Origin: Polyangiaceae bacterium
GTDB lineage: Bacteria; Myxococcota_A; Polyangia; Polyangiales; Polyangiaceae
Reading direction: 5' to 3'
Length of the DNA: 64,000 bases
Assembly: GCA_020633205.1 (NCBI GenBank)
Contig: JACKEB010000019.1
Coordinates: forward strand, 62,001-126,000
How positions within the stretch are numbered: the stretch's first letter is position 1; each line of letters starts with the position of its first letter. The notes below the pieces were generated by a model. That model was not told the DNA's origin. It did no database searches and saw nothing but the letters and a program-made list of their open reading frames with translations. Positions 44,678 through 52,237 of the stretch are shown in pieces. The position numbers were made by a program, and so were the translations under genes.

Positions 44678-45214
44678 ACCGCGCGCGCTACCACTGAACT
44701 CGCGCAGCAGCGACGGTCAGTCCGGTCGGCACCCTAGACATACCGCGCGGAAATTGGCGAACGTAGCCTTGCGCCCGCGTACCCGAAGTGAACACCGAAC
44801 GACTCGCCGCTGACGGGCCGTGGCGACTTCGCGGGTCCGCCAAGGGACCAGAACAGGGCGTCGCGCCACCGGTTACGGGCGTGGCGGAGCACTGCTCGCC
44901 AGCGCAGCCGGGCAGCTTCGGGCGACGAGCCGCACCACGCAGCCCGGCGGTCGCGACGGCACCGGCCCTTTCAAGGCTGAGCTCTCACGCTGGACAGCGA
45001 TCCGTAACTTTTTGAAATCACGGGAGTTTCACCAACTTTTCTAGCGCGACCGATCCGCTATCCTAACCGCCTCCGAGCACCTGCCCAGGGCCACATGAGC
45101 TTTGTCTCCCTCAGGGCGCGCATCCATGCGAAGACCCCCACCCAAGCCGCCCTTTTCACGCTGGGCGGAAACGATTGCGGACGAGTCAGTCCCCAAACCA
45201 TCGAGTGAGTCCAA
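44678..45214. other. 537-nt intergenic region before lgt
   Basis: No gene I can support. One dispersed-palindrome element (TACCGCGCGGAAA, 44741-44753) and an AT-richer stretch (45005-45060) that may hold the lgt promoter. Short open frames here lack ribosome sites and coding character. Confidence 0.5.
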
Positions 45215-46585
45215 GTGCCTAGCTTCAAGTGGGACCACGATCCCATCGCCTTCAGCATCCACCTGCCCTTCGACCTGAAGTACGTGCTCTTCGTCGTGGT
45301 CGCGCTGGGGCTGATCTCAGCCGTCATCTCGATCCGCGAGAAGATGTCGCCCATCTTCGGTCTGGTGGTAGCCGGTGTCGCCGGCTACGCGGCCCTGCGC
45401 TGGGGCGACATGCAGCCGGACATCCCCATCCGCTGGTACAGCTTGCTGTTCGTCGGGGTGTTTCTCGGCGGATACGCTTTGCTCAAATGGCAGATCGTAC
45501 GCGGCGGCGGCGACCCCGACGACGCGGGCGACTTCATCGTCTACGGCGTGCTGGGCGTACTCGTCGGCTCGCGTCTCGGGCACGTCCTGTTCTACGACCT
45601 CGACAAGGCGATGCAGGACCCGATGTGGGTGCTGGAGATCTGGACTGGCGGCCTGGCCAGCCATGGCGCCGTCGCTGGCCTGATCCTCGCCATGTACATC
45701 TTCACCAAGCGGCGCGGGATCGCGTTCCTGGAGGGCGCCGATCGCTTCGCGTTCAGCGCCGCGCTTGGCGCAACGTTGGTGCGCGTCGGCAACTTCTTGA
45801 ACTCGGAGATCGTCGGTCGCGTGGTGCCGGGCCAGACCTGGGGCGTGCAGTTCCCGCGCTACGACGCGCAGCTCGTCGCAGATGGCAAGGAAGTGCCGTT
45901 CCGCTACCCAACTCAGCTCTTCGAGATCGCACTGGGCGTGCTCATCCTGCTGGTGCTGTACTTGGCGGACCGCAAAGCGGGCAAAGAGAAGCGCCCCCGC
46001 GGCCTCCTGATCTCCATCTTCTTCTCGATGTACTTCCCCGGACGTTTCCTTGTGGAATTCTGGAAGGAGTACCAGACCAAGGGTGAAACTGGCGTCTTGA
46101 AAGAGGCCGGGCTCACCATGGGTCAGTACCTGAGCATCCCCGGAATGCTGCTCGGCTTCTACGGGATCTGGTGGGCGATCAACCGCCACCTCCCGGTGGG
46201 CTGGAAGCCCCGTGAGGAGTACCTCGAGGACGACTTCGACGACGAGGACCTGGACGACGAAGCTCTCGACGATCTGGATGACGAAGACGAAGACGACGCG
46301 CCGCGCCCAAAGAAGAAGCTGAAGAAGAAGGCTGGCAAGAAGAAGAGCAAGAAGAAGACCGGTAAGAAGAAGGTCAAGAAGAAGACCGCACCCAAGGTCG
46401 CGAGCGACGACGAAGACGAAGACGAAGACGAGCCCGCGCCCAAAGCGACCTCATCTCAGGACTCGAGTGAGGACGACGAGGACGAGGACGAGGATGACGA
46501 CGCGGACACGTCCAAGGCGGCTGACCAGGACGACACCAAGGACTCGTCCGACGACGACGACGACGACGACGACGAAAAGAAGTAG
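45215..46585 (+). CDS. lgt: Prolipoprotein diacylglyceryl transferase Lgt with long charged C-terminal tail
   Basis: 456 aa from a GTG start. Seven or so membrane helices; signature regions GSRLGHVLFYD, GGLASHGAVAG and the R-V-G-N-F-L-N-x-E-x-x-G-R block correspond to the Lgt family motifs. It transfers a diacylglycerol group to the Cys of prolipoproteins, the first step of lipoprotein maturation, and this region encodes many lipoproteins. The last ~130 residues (~330-456) are an unusual tail of acidic (Asp/Glu) and Lys blocks absent from standard ~260-300 aa Lgt. Confidence 0.9.
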   Translation: MPSFKWDHDPIAFSIHLPFDLKYVLFVVVALGLISAVISIREKMSPIFGLVVAGVAGYAALRWGDMQPDIPIRWYSLLFVGVFLGGYALLKWQIVRGGGDPDDAGDFIVYGVLGVLVGSRLGHVLFYDLDKAMQDPMWVLEIWTGGLASHGAVAGLILAMYIFTKRRGIAFLEGADRFAFSAALGATLVRVGNFLNSEIVGRVVPGQTWGVQFPRYDAQLVADGKEVPFRYPTQLFEIALGVLILLVLYLADRKAGKEKRPRGLLISIFFSMYFPGRFLVEFWKEYQTKGETGVLKEAGLTMGQYLSIPGMLLGFYGIWWAINRHLPVGWKPREEYLEDDFDDEDLDDEALDDLDDEDEDDAPRPKKKLKKKAGKKKSKKKTGKKKVKKKTAPKVASDDEDEDEDEPAPKATSSQDSSEDDEDEDEDDDADTSKAADQDDTKDSSDDDDDDDDEKK

Positions 46586-46600
46586 CTCTCCCGAGCAAGT

Positions 46601-47188
46601 ATGAACTCCAACCTCACCGACATCGTCTTCGAGACCCAGCGGCTCATTGCGCGCCCTTGGCGCCTCGAAGACGCTGCGGCCGGCCTCTCGCTGTACAGCG
46701 ATCCGGAGGTGGTGCGGTTCATCGGCATGGAGCCGATCCTCGGTATGGACGGGATGCTCGACATGCTGAGGCGCATCCAGCAGCGCAACGAAATGTTTCC
46801 GCGCGGCATGGGTGGTTTCGCGACCTTCGAACGGGAGACCGGCGAGCTGGTGGGTAACCTGCTGCTCAAGCCACTGCCTGGGGTCAGCGGCAGCCTCACC
46901 TTCGACATCGAGATCGGTTGGCACCTGCGCCGGTCACACTGGGGTCGCGGCTTTGCGAGCGAAGGTGGTCGCGGGCTGCTTCGCTATGGCTTCGAGACCC
47001 TCGGGCTAGATCGCCTGCATGCAGTCGTCGAGCCGCCCAACGAACGCTCCCTGAACGTGGCCCGCGCCATCGGCTTGATTCACGACGGCCGCACCCAGCG
47101 CTACTACAGCGGGATCGAGCTGGAGCATTTCCAGGTCGATAAAGCGGACTGGACTACGGGGTCGCTGACCGCCGGAGCTCCGCGTTAG
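46601..47188 (+). CDS. GNAT N-acetyltransferase (RimJ/RimL type)
   Basis: 195 aa. ETQRLIARPWRLEDA at the start, the EIGWHLRRSHWGRGFASE block (acetyl-CoA binding loop R-x-x-W-G-R-G-x-A) and the PNERSLNVARAIGL segment are typical of RimJ/RimL-like acetyltransferases. Substrate unknown. Lies 15 nt after lgt and is likely co-transcribed. Confidence 0.85.
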   Translation: MNSNLTDIVFETQRLIARPWRLEDAAAGLSLYSDPEVVRFIGMEPILGMDGMLDMLRRIQQRNEMFPRGMGGFATFERETGELVGNLLLKPLPGVSGSLTFDIEIGWHLRRSHWGRGFASEGGRGLLRYGFETLGLDRLHAVVEPPNERSLNVARAIGLIHDGRTQRYYSGIELEHFQVDKADWTTGSLTAGAPR

Positions 47189-47338
47189 GCGCCGCGCTGA
47201 CAGCAGGTGTCGACCGTTTCTCGCGGCGCCTCCGGGCACCAAGCCTGATTCAAGAACGCGCCCGGACCGGCCCACCGAACAGTTGGCGCCGTCCACCGCG
47301 TGAGGAAGAACGGCATCACCTCCGTCGTAGTGGTCCGC

Positions 47339-47869
47339 ATGAAACGCGGTCCCAAGAGTCTCCTGATTGTAGGCGCGAGCATTGTCGTGCTCGGGCTGAT
47401 GGGAGCAGCGGGGGTGGCGTCCATCGTACTCACACCAAACCGTCTTCCGTGCGAGTCACTGAATCCGACTCCGGGCACCATCCCCGCAGCCGCAAGCAGT
47501 CTGGTGCGCGAGGAAGGCGGGTTCGTGTGTTCCCCCCCGCCAGACCTTGCGTACCCCAATGGCCAGAAAGTACCAACCAAGTCGGCCGTTGAACTCCAGT
47601 ACCGGGAGCCCGACGTGCCCGTGCTCAAGGACTACATGACGCGCCTGAAGGCAGCCGGGTATGAACGCACCGCCTGCGCTTTCGAGATCGACCCGAAGGG
47701 CAAGCGGTCCTGCATTGGAGAGGCGGGCGACTGGTGTAGCGAGACGCTCTGTTTCGCCAACAGCAGCCTGAAGGTCGTGAGCCACCCTTGGCCCAGTTTC
47801 AACCGGTGGCTCCCGAAGCCAGTAACAGAGGTTAGCGTGTTTATCGGACCCACCATTACCGCGCGGTAA
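47339..47869 (+). CDS. Membrane-anchored protein of unknown function, ~176 aa
   Basis: Starting at the ATG 47339 gives KRGPK followed by one hydrophobic helix (LLIVGASIVVLGLMGAAGV). The rest is extracytoplasmic with six or so Cys, and has no recognised family. The stop codon lies within the 16-bp palindrome at 47855-47870. Confidence 0.5.
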   Translation: MKRGPKSLLIVGASIVVLGLMGAAGVASIVLTPNRLPCESLNPTPGTIPAAASSLVREEGGFVCSPPPDLAYPNGQKVPTKSAVELQYREPDVPVLKDYMTRLKAAGYERTACAFEIDPKGKRSCIGEAGDWCSETLCFANSSLKVVSHPWPSFNRWLPKPVTEVSVFIGPTITAR

Positions 47870-47870
47870 T
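47855..47870. repeat. Perfect 16-bp palindrome, member of a dispersed family
   Basis: ATTACCGCGCGGTAAT. Similar palindromes: TTACCGCGCGGTAA at 53598-53611, TTGCCGCGCGGCAA at 50144-50157 and TGCCGTACGGCA at 16496-16507. Confidence 0.7.
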
Positions 47871-47967
47871 ATCCCAACAGAGCACAGCAGACCTCAGCAC
47901 CTCTGACAGCCTTCCCGGTTCTCGGCTCAACTCCGGAATCGCTGCCGAACAGCAGCCCTAAACCGCT

Positions 47968-48900
47968 CTAGTTTTTGGGGGTGAGGGCGCGCTCACAAAG
48001 CTCTTCGCTCAACTCCCAAAGCCGTCTAGCGAGCGCAGTGTCGTGCGCTAGGGGACACGGACTGGCGAGTCTGAGCCGCGAAAAGTAGCGCCCGGTGGTG
48101 TCGCAGAGGCGCGGATGGGTCGCGACGTGCAGACTCGTGCGCGCGCCTTCCTCCGGCGTGAGTAGCCAGCGTTTGCCAACCCAGTTACTGCCCCAAGTGA
48201 GAAAGCCGTTGTCCCGAGTGACCGCCGTCGCCACATCCCCCGGGTGCAGCGAGTTACTGATCACGTTGGTCGCCCACAGGCGCCGCGCCAGCTCGTTGGA
48301 GAACAGTACATTGGCGAGCTTCGACTGACTGTAGACTTCAATTCCCCAGTAGCGGCGCTGCGTCACTTGCCAGTCGTCGAGCTTGAACCGCTTCACCTTC
48401 GCGTTTAGCCGCGAGGAAACATTGACCACCCGCGCGCGCGGCGCCGCTTTGAGCGGCTCCAGGAGCCGCGTCGTCAGCAGAAACGGCGCCAGGTGGTTGA
48501 CCGCAAAGGTCCGCTCATAGCCGTCCAGGGTCTGCTCACGGCGCTGAAGCCAGAGTCCCGCGTTGTTGACGAGCAGGTCAATCTGCGAGTAACGCCGTGA
48601 AAGCCGCTCAGCCAGCTCAGCCACCTCCCGAAGAGACGCAAAGTCCGCGATGAACTCGCTGACGTTCGGGTTACTCGTGTACTGACGGATGGCTTTGCAT
48701 ACCTCGGGCGTACGCTTGGGATGTCGCCCGACCACGGCTACCTCCGCGCCCCATTCGGCGAGGCGTAGCGCCGTCTGGAGGCCGATCCCCGAGGAAGCAC
48801 CCGTGACGACGCACGCCTTCCCGCGCATGTCGACGCGCTGGAGCTGTGGGTAGGGCAGCCACGGGATCCGCCACCTAGGCGGCTCGTCGAGCGCGATCAT
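47968..48900 (-). CDS. Short-chain dehydrogenase/reductase
   Basis: 310 aa. Rossmann motif TGASSGIG (~34-41), NNAG, a Ser in VNVSSRLN, and catalytic YSQSK are all present, so it is likely active. The N-terminal ~25 residues (Pro/Trp-rich) precede the domain. Similar to retinol-dehydrogenase-like SDRs. Substrate unknown. Confidence 0.85.
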   Translation of the reverse strand: MIALDEPPRWRIPWLPYPQLQRVDMRGKACVVTGASSGIGLQTALRLAEWGAEVAVVGRHPKRTPEVCKAIRQYTSNPNVSEFIADFASLREVAELAERLSRRYSQIDLLVNNAGLWLQRREQTLDGYERTFAVNHLAPFLLTTRLLEPLKAAPRARVVNVSSRLNAKVKRFKLDDWQVTQRRYWGIEVYSQSKLANVLFSNELARRLWATNVISNSLHPGDVATAVTRDNGFLTWGSNWVGKRWLLTPEEGARTSLHVATHPRLCDTTGRYFSRLRLASPCPLAHDTALARRLWELSEELCERALTPKN

Positions 48901-48979
48901 GACGCTAAGCTATCCGATTGCCTCCCGGGCGGGTAGCGCGGTGCGTATCCACGTTTGGCTTTAAGGAGGAACCCTGCGC

Positions 48980-49573
48980 TCAGCGCGTGGGAGTGTCAGG
49001 AAACAGCTTCGCGGTCCCCTCCAAGACCTCGAACCGCGCGAAAGCCGGGCGATGTAGTCGCAGGCTTGCTGCATCGGCGAACAACACATCCGCGCCGCGG
49101 TCATCCCAGAAGCGCACCAAGACGTGTCGCCAGCGAGCCCAGAGGAAGACTTCGCAAGCGACCCCGTTCCAGGTTCCGAAATCGCCGAGCAGCACAATCT
49201 CGGCCAGCGTGGCCACACACTCAGCGCTCAGCTCAACGCGCTGACTGAAGGTCCAGCATTCTCCCTCTAAGTCAGGCTCGTCGGGTTCGACACGTTTCAG
49301 CCACTCAGTGGCAACGCCCACGCCAGACCGTTCGAGCAGCTCAAGCGCTTCCTCGGGGGAACGGCCCTTGGGGTGCGTTGGGATCCGAAAAGCGAGCCCG
49401 ATCTCAACCTCTCCGAGGTCGTGCATCGCGTCGAAGACAGCCAGCAGCTCCTGGCGGCGCGCATCCTGCGGCTCCCCGAAAAACTCGAGATACAACCCCA
49501 GGCGCATACCATCTCGAGGGTACCGCACGTCAAAGCGGCCGAATGCCGCTGCGACTTGGTCGAGGAGGTGCAC
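48980..49573 (-). CDS. Hypothetical protein, 197 aa (start uncertain)
   Basis: A GTG at 49573 gives the longest frame; the ATG at 49507 is the alternative. Trp/Glu-rich with VLLGDFGTWNGVACEVFLWA-type blocks. No signal peptide or family recognised. Confidence 0.5.
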   Translation of the reverse strand: MHLLDQVAAAFGRFDVRYPRDGMRLGLYLEFFGEPQDARRQELLAVFDAMHDLGEVEIGLAFRIPTHPKGRSPEEALELLERSGVGVATEWLKRVEPDEPDLEGECWTFSQRVELSAECVATLAEIVLLGDFGTWNGVACEVFLWARWRHVLVRFWDDRGADVLFADAASLRLHRPAFARFEVLEGTAKLFPDTPTR

Positions 49574-49624
49574 TTGGCTCTTGCTTCGGTAGGGCTAGCG
49601 GAACCTCGGAGTCGAACCAGACCG

Positions 49625-50413
49625 CTACCCGTTCACGACGTCTGAAATCGTATACGTGCCGGCAGGCTTACCCGCGAGGAAACGCGCGGCGCGCACGGCG
49701 CCGTGGGCGAACAGGCCGCGATCCGTCGCGCGGTGGGTGAGCTCGATACGTTCGCTGGGGCCCAGCAAGTAAACGGTGTGATCTCCGATCACATCCCCGC
49801 CGCGCACACCGAAGATCGCCATCTCCTCGTTCGTGCGCGCGCCCACGTCACCGTCACGACCGCGCAGCTCGCGAGTCTCCGGGCGCACCTTGCGCACGAC
49901 ATCGCCGAGGCGTGTGGCGGTGCCGCTCGGCGAGTCGACCTTGCGGCGGTGATGGATCTCGACGATCTCCGCGTCGAAGGCCGGCCCCAGGCGCTTGAGC
50001 GCCTGCTCCAAGAGTTCCGCCAGCACCTGGACGCCGAGGCTCATATTCGGCGCCCAAACCACGGGCACCACCTTCGCCGCAGCGTCCAGCGCCTGCTTGG
50101 CCTTGTCGTCCAGGTTGGTCGTGCCACACACCACCGCAACCTTTTGCCGCGCGGCAATATTGACTAGCGGAGCTACGGCGCCAGCCACCGAGAAATCGAT
50201 GACCACGTCCGCACCCAGCAGGGAAGACGCGGTGTCCGCGCTGCACTCGACACCGAGGGTGCCAACGCCGGCCAGCTCCCCGATGTCCTTTCCGAGGGCC
50301 TTGTCCTCGGCGCCGCACACCGCGCCCACGAGCTGGATGTCATCGGCCTCGGCGACGATCTTGGTGATCGTGAGCCCCATGCGCCCGGAAGCGCCATGCA
50401 GTGCGAGCTTCAT
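49625..50413 (-). CDS. dapB: DapB, 4-hydroxy-tetrahydrodipicolinate reductase
   Basis: 262 aa. The N-terminal NAD(P) motif GASGRMG, the CGTTNL block and the diagnostic EIHHRRKVDSPSGTA substrate motif (catalytic His pair, Lys) are intact. Second step of diaminopimelate/lysine synthesis after DapA. Read from the same strand as dapA, but separated by the repeat island. Confidence 0.95.
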   Translation of the reverse strand: MKLALHGASGRMGLTITKIVAEADDIQLVGAVCGAEDKALGKDIGELAGVGTLGVECSADTASSLLGADVVIDFSVAGAVAPLVNIAARQKVAVVCGTTNLDDKAKQALDAAAKVVPVVWAPNMSLGVQVLAELLEQALKRLGPAFDAEIVEIHHRRKVDSPSGTATRLGDVVRKVRPETRELRGRDGDVGARTNEEMAIFGVRGGDVIGDHTVYLLGPSERIELTHRATDRGLFAHGAVRAARFLAGKPAGTYTISDVVNG

Positions 50414-50459
50414 GGCGCTTCCATAGCCAAGACGGCGCCGCGCGTCGACGCCGGCCTGG

Positions 50460-50786
50460 CTAGCCGCGAGTCAGCCTCCAGAGCACTGCGAGCAGGTGGT
50501 CTAGTTTGTCCATGATTGGTGCGCACTCAGGCCCTCGCACATACCCCCAGGCCGCCGCAACCTCGAGCGCGGTGCGCGTCTCGCTCGCGGACCCGGCCGC
50601 CGAAAGATACCGCTCGCGGCGCGTGCCACCTGAAGAGTACTCGCCCTCCCCAATGTTGAGCGCGATGGAAGATGCGCTGCGACTGAGCTGCTTCGCAAGT
50701 GAGAGATCGAAACGCCGAATGCGGGCGACGAGCGGTCGCAAGAGGGTGATGGTTTCGATGGAGACAGTGTGAATCTGAAGTGCCAT
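50460..50786 (-). CDS. Four-helix-bundle protein (23S rRNA IVP / S23 family)
   Basis: 108 aa. The pattern LAKQLSRSASSIALNIGEGE followed by R-x2-x-YLSAAGSASETRTALEVA and a final helix is the family signature. These proteins are often encoded in rRNA intervening sequences or stand-alone near repeats; their function is unclear. The ribosome site AAAGGA lies in the closing end of a long hairpin (50795-50851). Confidence 0.8.
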   Translation of the reverse strand: MALQIHTVSIETITLLRPLVARIRRFDLSLAKQLSRSASSIALNIGEGEYSSGGTRRERYLSAAGSASETRTALEVAAAWGYVRGPECAPIMDKLDHLLAVLWRLTRG

Positions 50787-50794
50787 GCGTAGTT

Positions 50795-50851
50795 CCTTTC
50801 CGCCCCGTCGGCGGGGCTCACCCGAGCCCCCCCGACGACGGGGTGGAAAGG
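50795..50851 (-). promoter_or_regulatory. 57-nt hairpin masking the ribosome binding site of the four-helix-bundle gene
   Basis: Outer arms CCTTTCCGCCCCGTCG (50795-50810) and CGACGGGGTGGAAAGG (50836-50851) pair with one mismatch. Inner arms GGGGCTC and GAGCCCC close over an ACCC loop. On the transcribed strand the last arm contains GGAAAGG, the ribosome site 8-15 nt before the ATG, so translation would require the hairpin to open. Confidence 0.75.
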
Positions 50852-51019
50852 GACTGCGGCTGGGAGAGGGACTGCGGCTGGGAGAGGGACTGCGGCTGGG
50901 AGAGGGACTGCGGCTGGGAGAGGGACTGCGGCTGGGAGAGGGACTGCGGCTGGGAGAGGGACTGCGGCTGGGAGAGGGACTGCGGCTGGGAGAGGGGAGA
51001 GGGACTGCGGCTGGGAGAG
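50851..51019. repeat. 18-bp tandem repeat array, nine copies
   Basis: Unit GGACTGCGGCTGGGAGAG starts at 50851, 50869, 50887, 50905, 50923, 50941, 50959 and 50977. A 7-nt slip precedes a ninth copy at 51002. Copies are essentially identical, which implies recent expansion. Confidence 0.95.
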
Positions 51020-51095
51020 GGACGGCGGCGGCGACGGTTGCAAGCGCCAGTGACAGGCAAAGCCTGGCACGCGCTTGCTCAAGCGAAACGACCCC

Positions 51096-51169
51096 AACCG
51101 CAGCGGCCGCGCGAAGCGCGCCGCGACCACCAACCAGCCAACCGTAGCGGCCGCGCGTAGCGCGCCGCG
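51096..51169. repeat. Two 30-bp direct repeats
   Basis: Copies at 51096-51125 and 51140-51169 differ at two bases and share the core AGCGGCCGCGCG; each is partly palindromic. Confidence 0.85.
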
Positions 51170-51197
51170 GTGGCGTCAGTTCCCCACGGCAACACCC

Positions 51198-51287
51198 GGA
51201 CGCAGACCCAGCCCCGGACGCAGACCCAGCCCCGGACGCAGACCCAGCCCCGGACGCAGACCCAGCCCCGGACGCAGACCCAGCCCC
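51198..51287. repeat. 18-bp tandem repeat array, five copies
   Basis: Unit GGACGCAGACCCAGCCCC starts at 51198, 51216, 51234, 51252 and 51270, ending 8 nt before the dapA stop. Confidence 0.95.
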
Positions 51288-51295
51288 GGCCCCGA

Positions 51296-52201
51296 CTACC
51301 TTACAGAGAGTCCGAGGTCGCTCAGCACCCCAACCAGCTGCTCCCTGACGGCGAGCCCGGCAGGCAGCATCGGCGACCGCGTCATCGCGCTGCCGAGTCC
51401 GAGCAGCTCCATCGCGAGCTTGACTGGCGCCGGGTTCGGCTCTTCGAACATCAAGCTGTGGAAGTCGAGCAGCCGATGGTGCTCCGCGCGCGCTTCTGCA
51501 AAACGCCCAGCCAGGGCGTGCTCCACCGCGGAAACGACCAGCTCAGGGATGGCGTTGGAGCTGACGCTGATGAGCCCCTTCGCCCCGACGCTGATGCATG
51601 GAATGCTCAGCGCGTCGTCCCCGCACAATACGCTGAGGCGGTCGCCGGCTTTCGCGAGCAGGCTCTGGCACCACAACACGTTCCCCGTAGCGTCCTTCAT
51701 GCCCACGACGTTGGGGCAGCGGTCCAAGATAGCGAGCATACTCGGGACGCTGAGTTCAACGCCGGTCCGCGCCGGTACGTTGTAGAGCACGATGGGGCAC
51801 GGCAGCTGGCGCGCGAGCTCCTCGATGTGATGCACCATGCCGGCCTGGGAAGGCTTGTTGTAATAGGGCATCACGATCATCACGCCGTCAGCGCCAGCAT
51901 CCACCGCAGCGAGGGAGTCCTTGAGCGTCTTGGTGGTGGAGTTCGAGCCAGTACCAGCGAGCACCGGCAATTTCCCCGCGGCAACCTTAACGGTACGGCG
52001 AATGACCTCGCGCTGTTCCTCGTCCGTCAGCGTCGGCGTCTCGCTCGTGGTGGCGCACGGTACTAGCCCCCTCACCCCCGACCGAACTTGATGCTCGACC
52101 TGACGCTCGTACGCCTCGAAGTCCACGTGTTCGCCGTCCGCCGTAAACGGAGTGGTCAAGGCGGTGAACGTGCCCTCCAGCTTCAGCTGTGCCATGGGCA
52201 T
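51296..52201 (-). CDS. dapA: DapA, 4-hydroxy-tetrahydrodipicolinate synthase
   Basis: 301 aa from the ATG at 52201 with GGGGGA upstream. LYNVPARTG holds the conserved Tyr and Arg, and GMKDATG the Schiff-base Lys. The usual GTTGE loop reads ATTSE, a variant seen in related aldolases, so function as DapA is probable rather than certain; the dapB neighbour supports it. Follows rsmB by 36 nt. Confidence 0.9.
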   Translation of the reverse strand: MPMAQLKLEGTFTALTTPFTADGEHVDFEAYERQVEHQVRSGVRGLVPCATTSETPTLTDEEQREVIRRTVKVAAGKLPVLAGTGSNSTTKTLKDSLAAVDAGADGVMIVMPYYNKPSQAGMVHHIEELARQLPCPIVLYNVPARTGVELSVPSMLAILDRCPNVVGMKDATGNVLWCQSLLAKAGDRLSVLCGDDALSIPCISVGAKGLISVSSNAIPELVVSAVEHALAGRFAEARAEHHRLLDFHSLMFEEPNPAPVKLAMELLGLGSAMTRSPMLPAGLAVREQLVGVLSDLGLSVR

Positions 52202-52237
52202 CGTTTCCCCCGTTCAGCGCCATAAGGCAAGAAAGCC

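Noticed and set aside
44754..44780. Sigma-54-like TGGC...TTGC before lgt
   Set aside because: Spacing between the GG and GC elements is three bases too long.
48918..49248. Plus-strand frames opposite the hypothetical gene at 48980-49573
   Set aside because: Arg/Ser-rich shadow composition with no start signal.
49597..49625. GGTTCGACTCCG on the minus strand resembling a tRNA T-arm, sharing a 14-mer (TCGAACCAGACCGC) with 38500
   Set aside because: It overlaps the dapB 3' end, with no cloverleaf. The shared 14-mer was noted, but two copies do not make an attachment site.
50460..51287. Diversity-generating retroelement (four-helix-bundle Avd-like protein next to repeats)
   Set aside because: No reverse transcriptase and no template/variable repeat pair; repeats are short tandem arrays. 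The protein fits the 23S IVP family better.
50851..51287. CRISPR array
   Set aside because: Repeats are contiguous 18-bp units without spacers, and no cas genes are present.
51075..51295. Protein-coding frames running through the 18-bp arrays
   Set aside because: Several frames stay open only because the period is a multiple of three; no ribosome sites or conserved residues.
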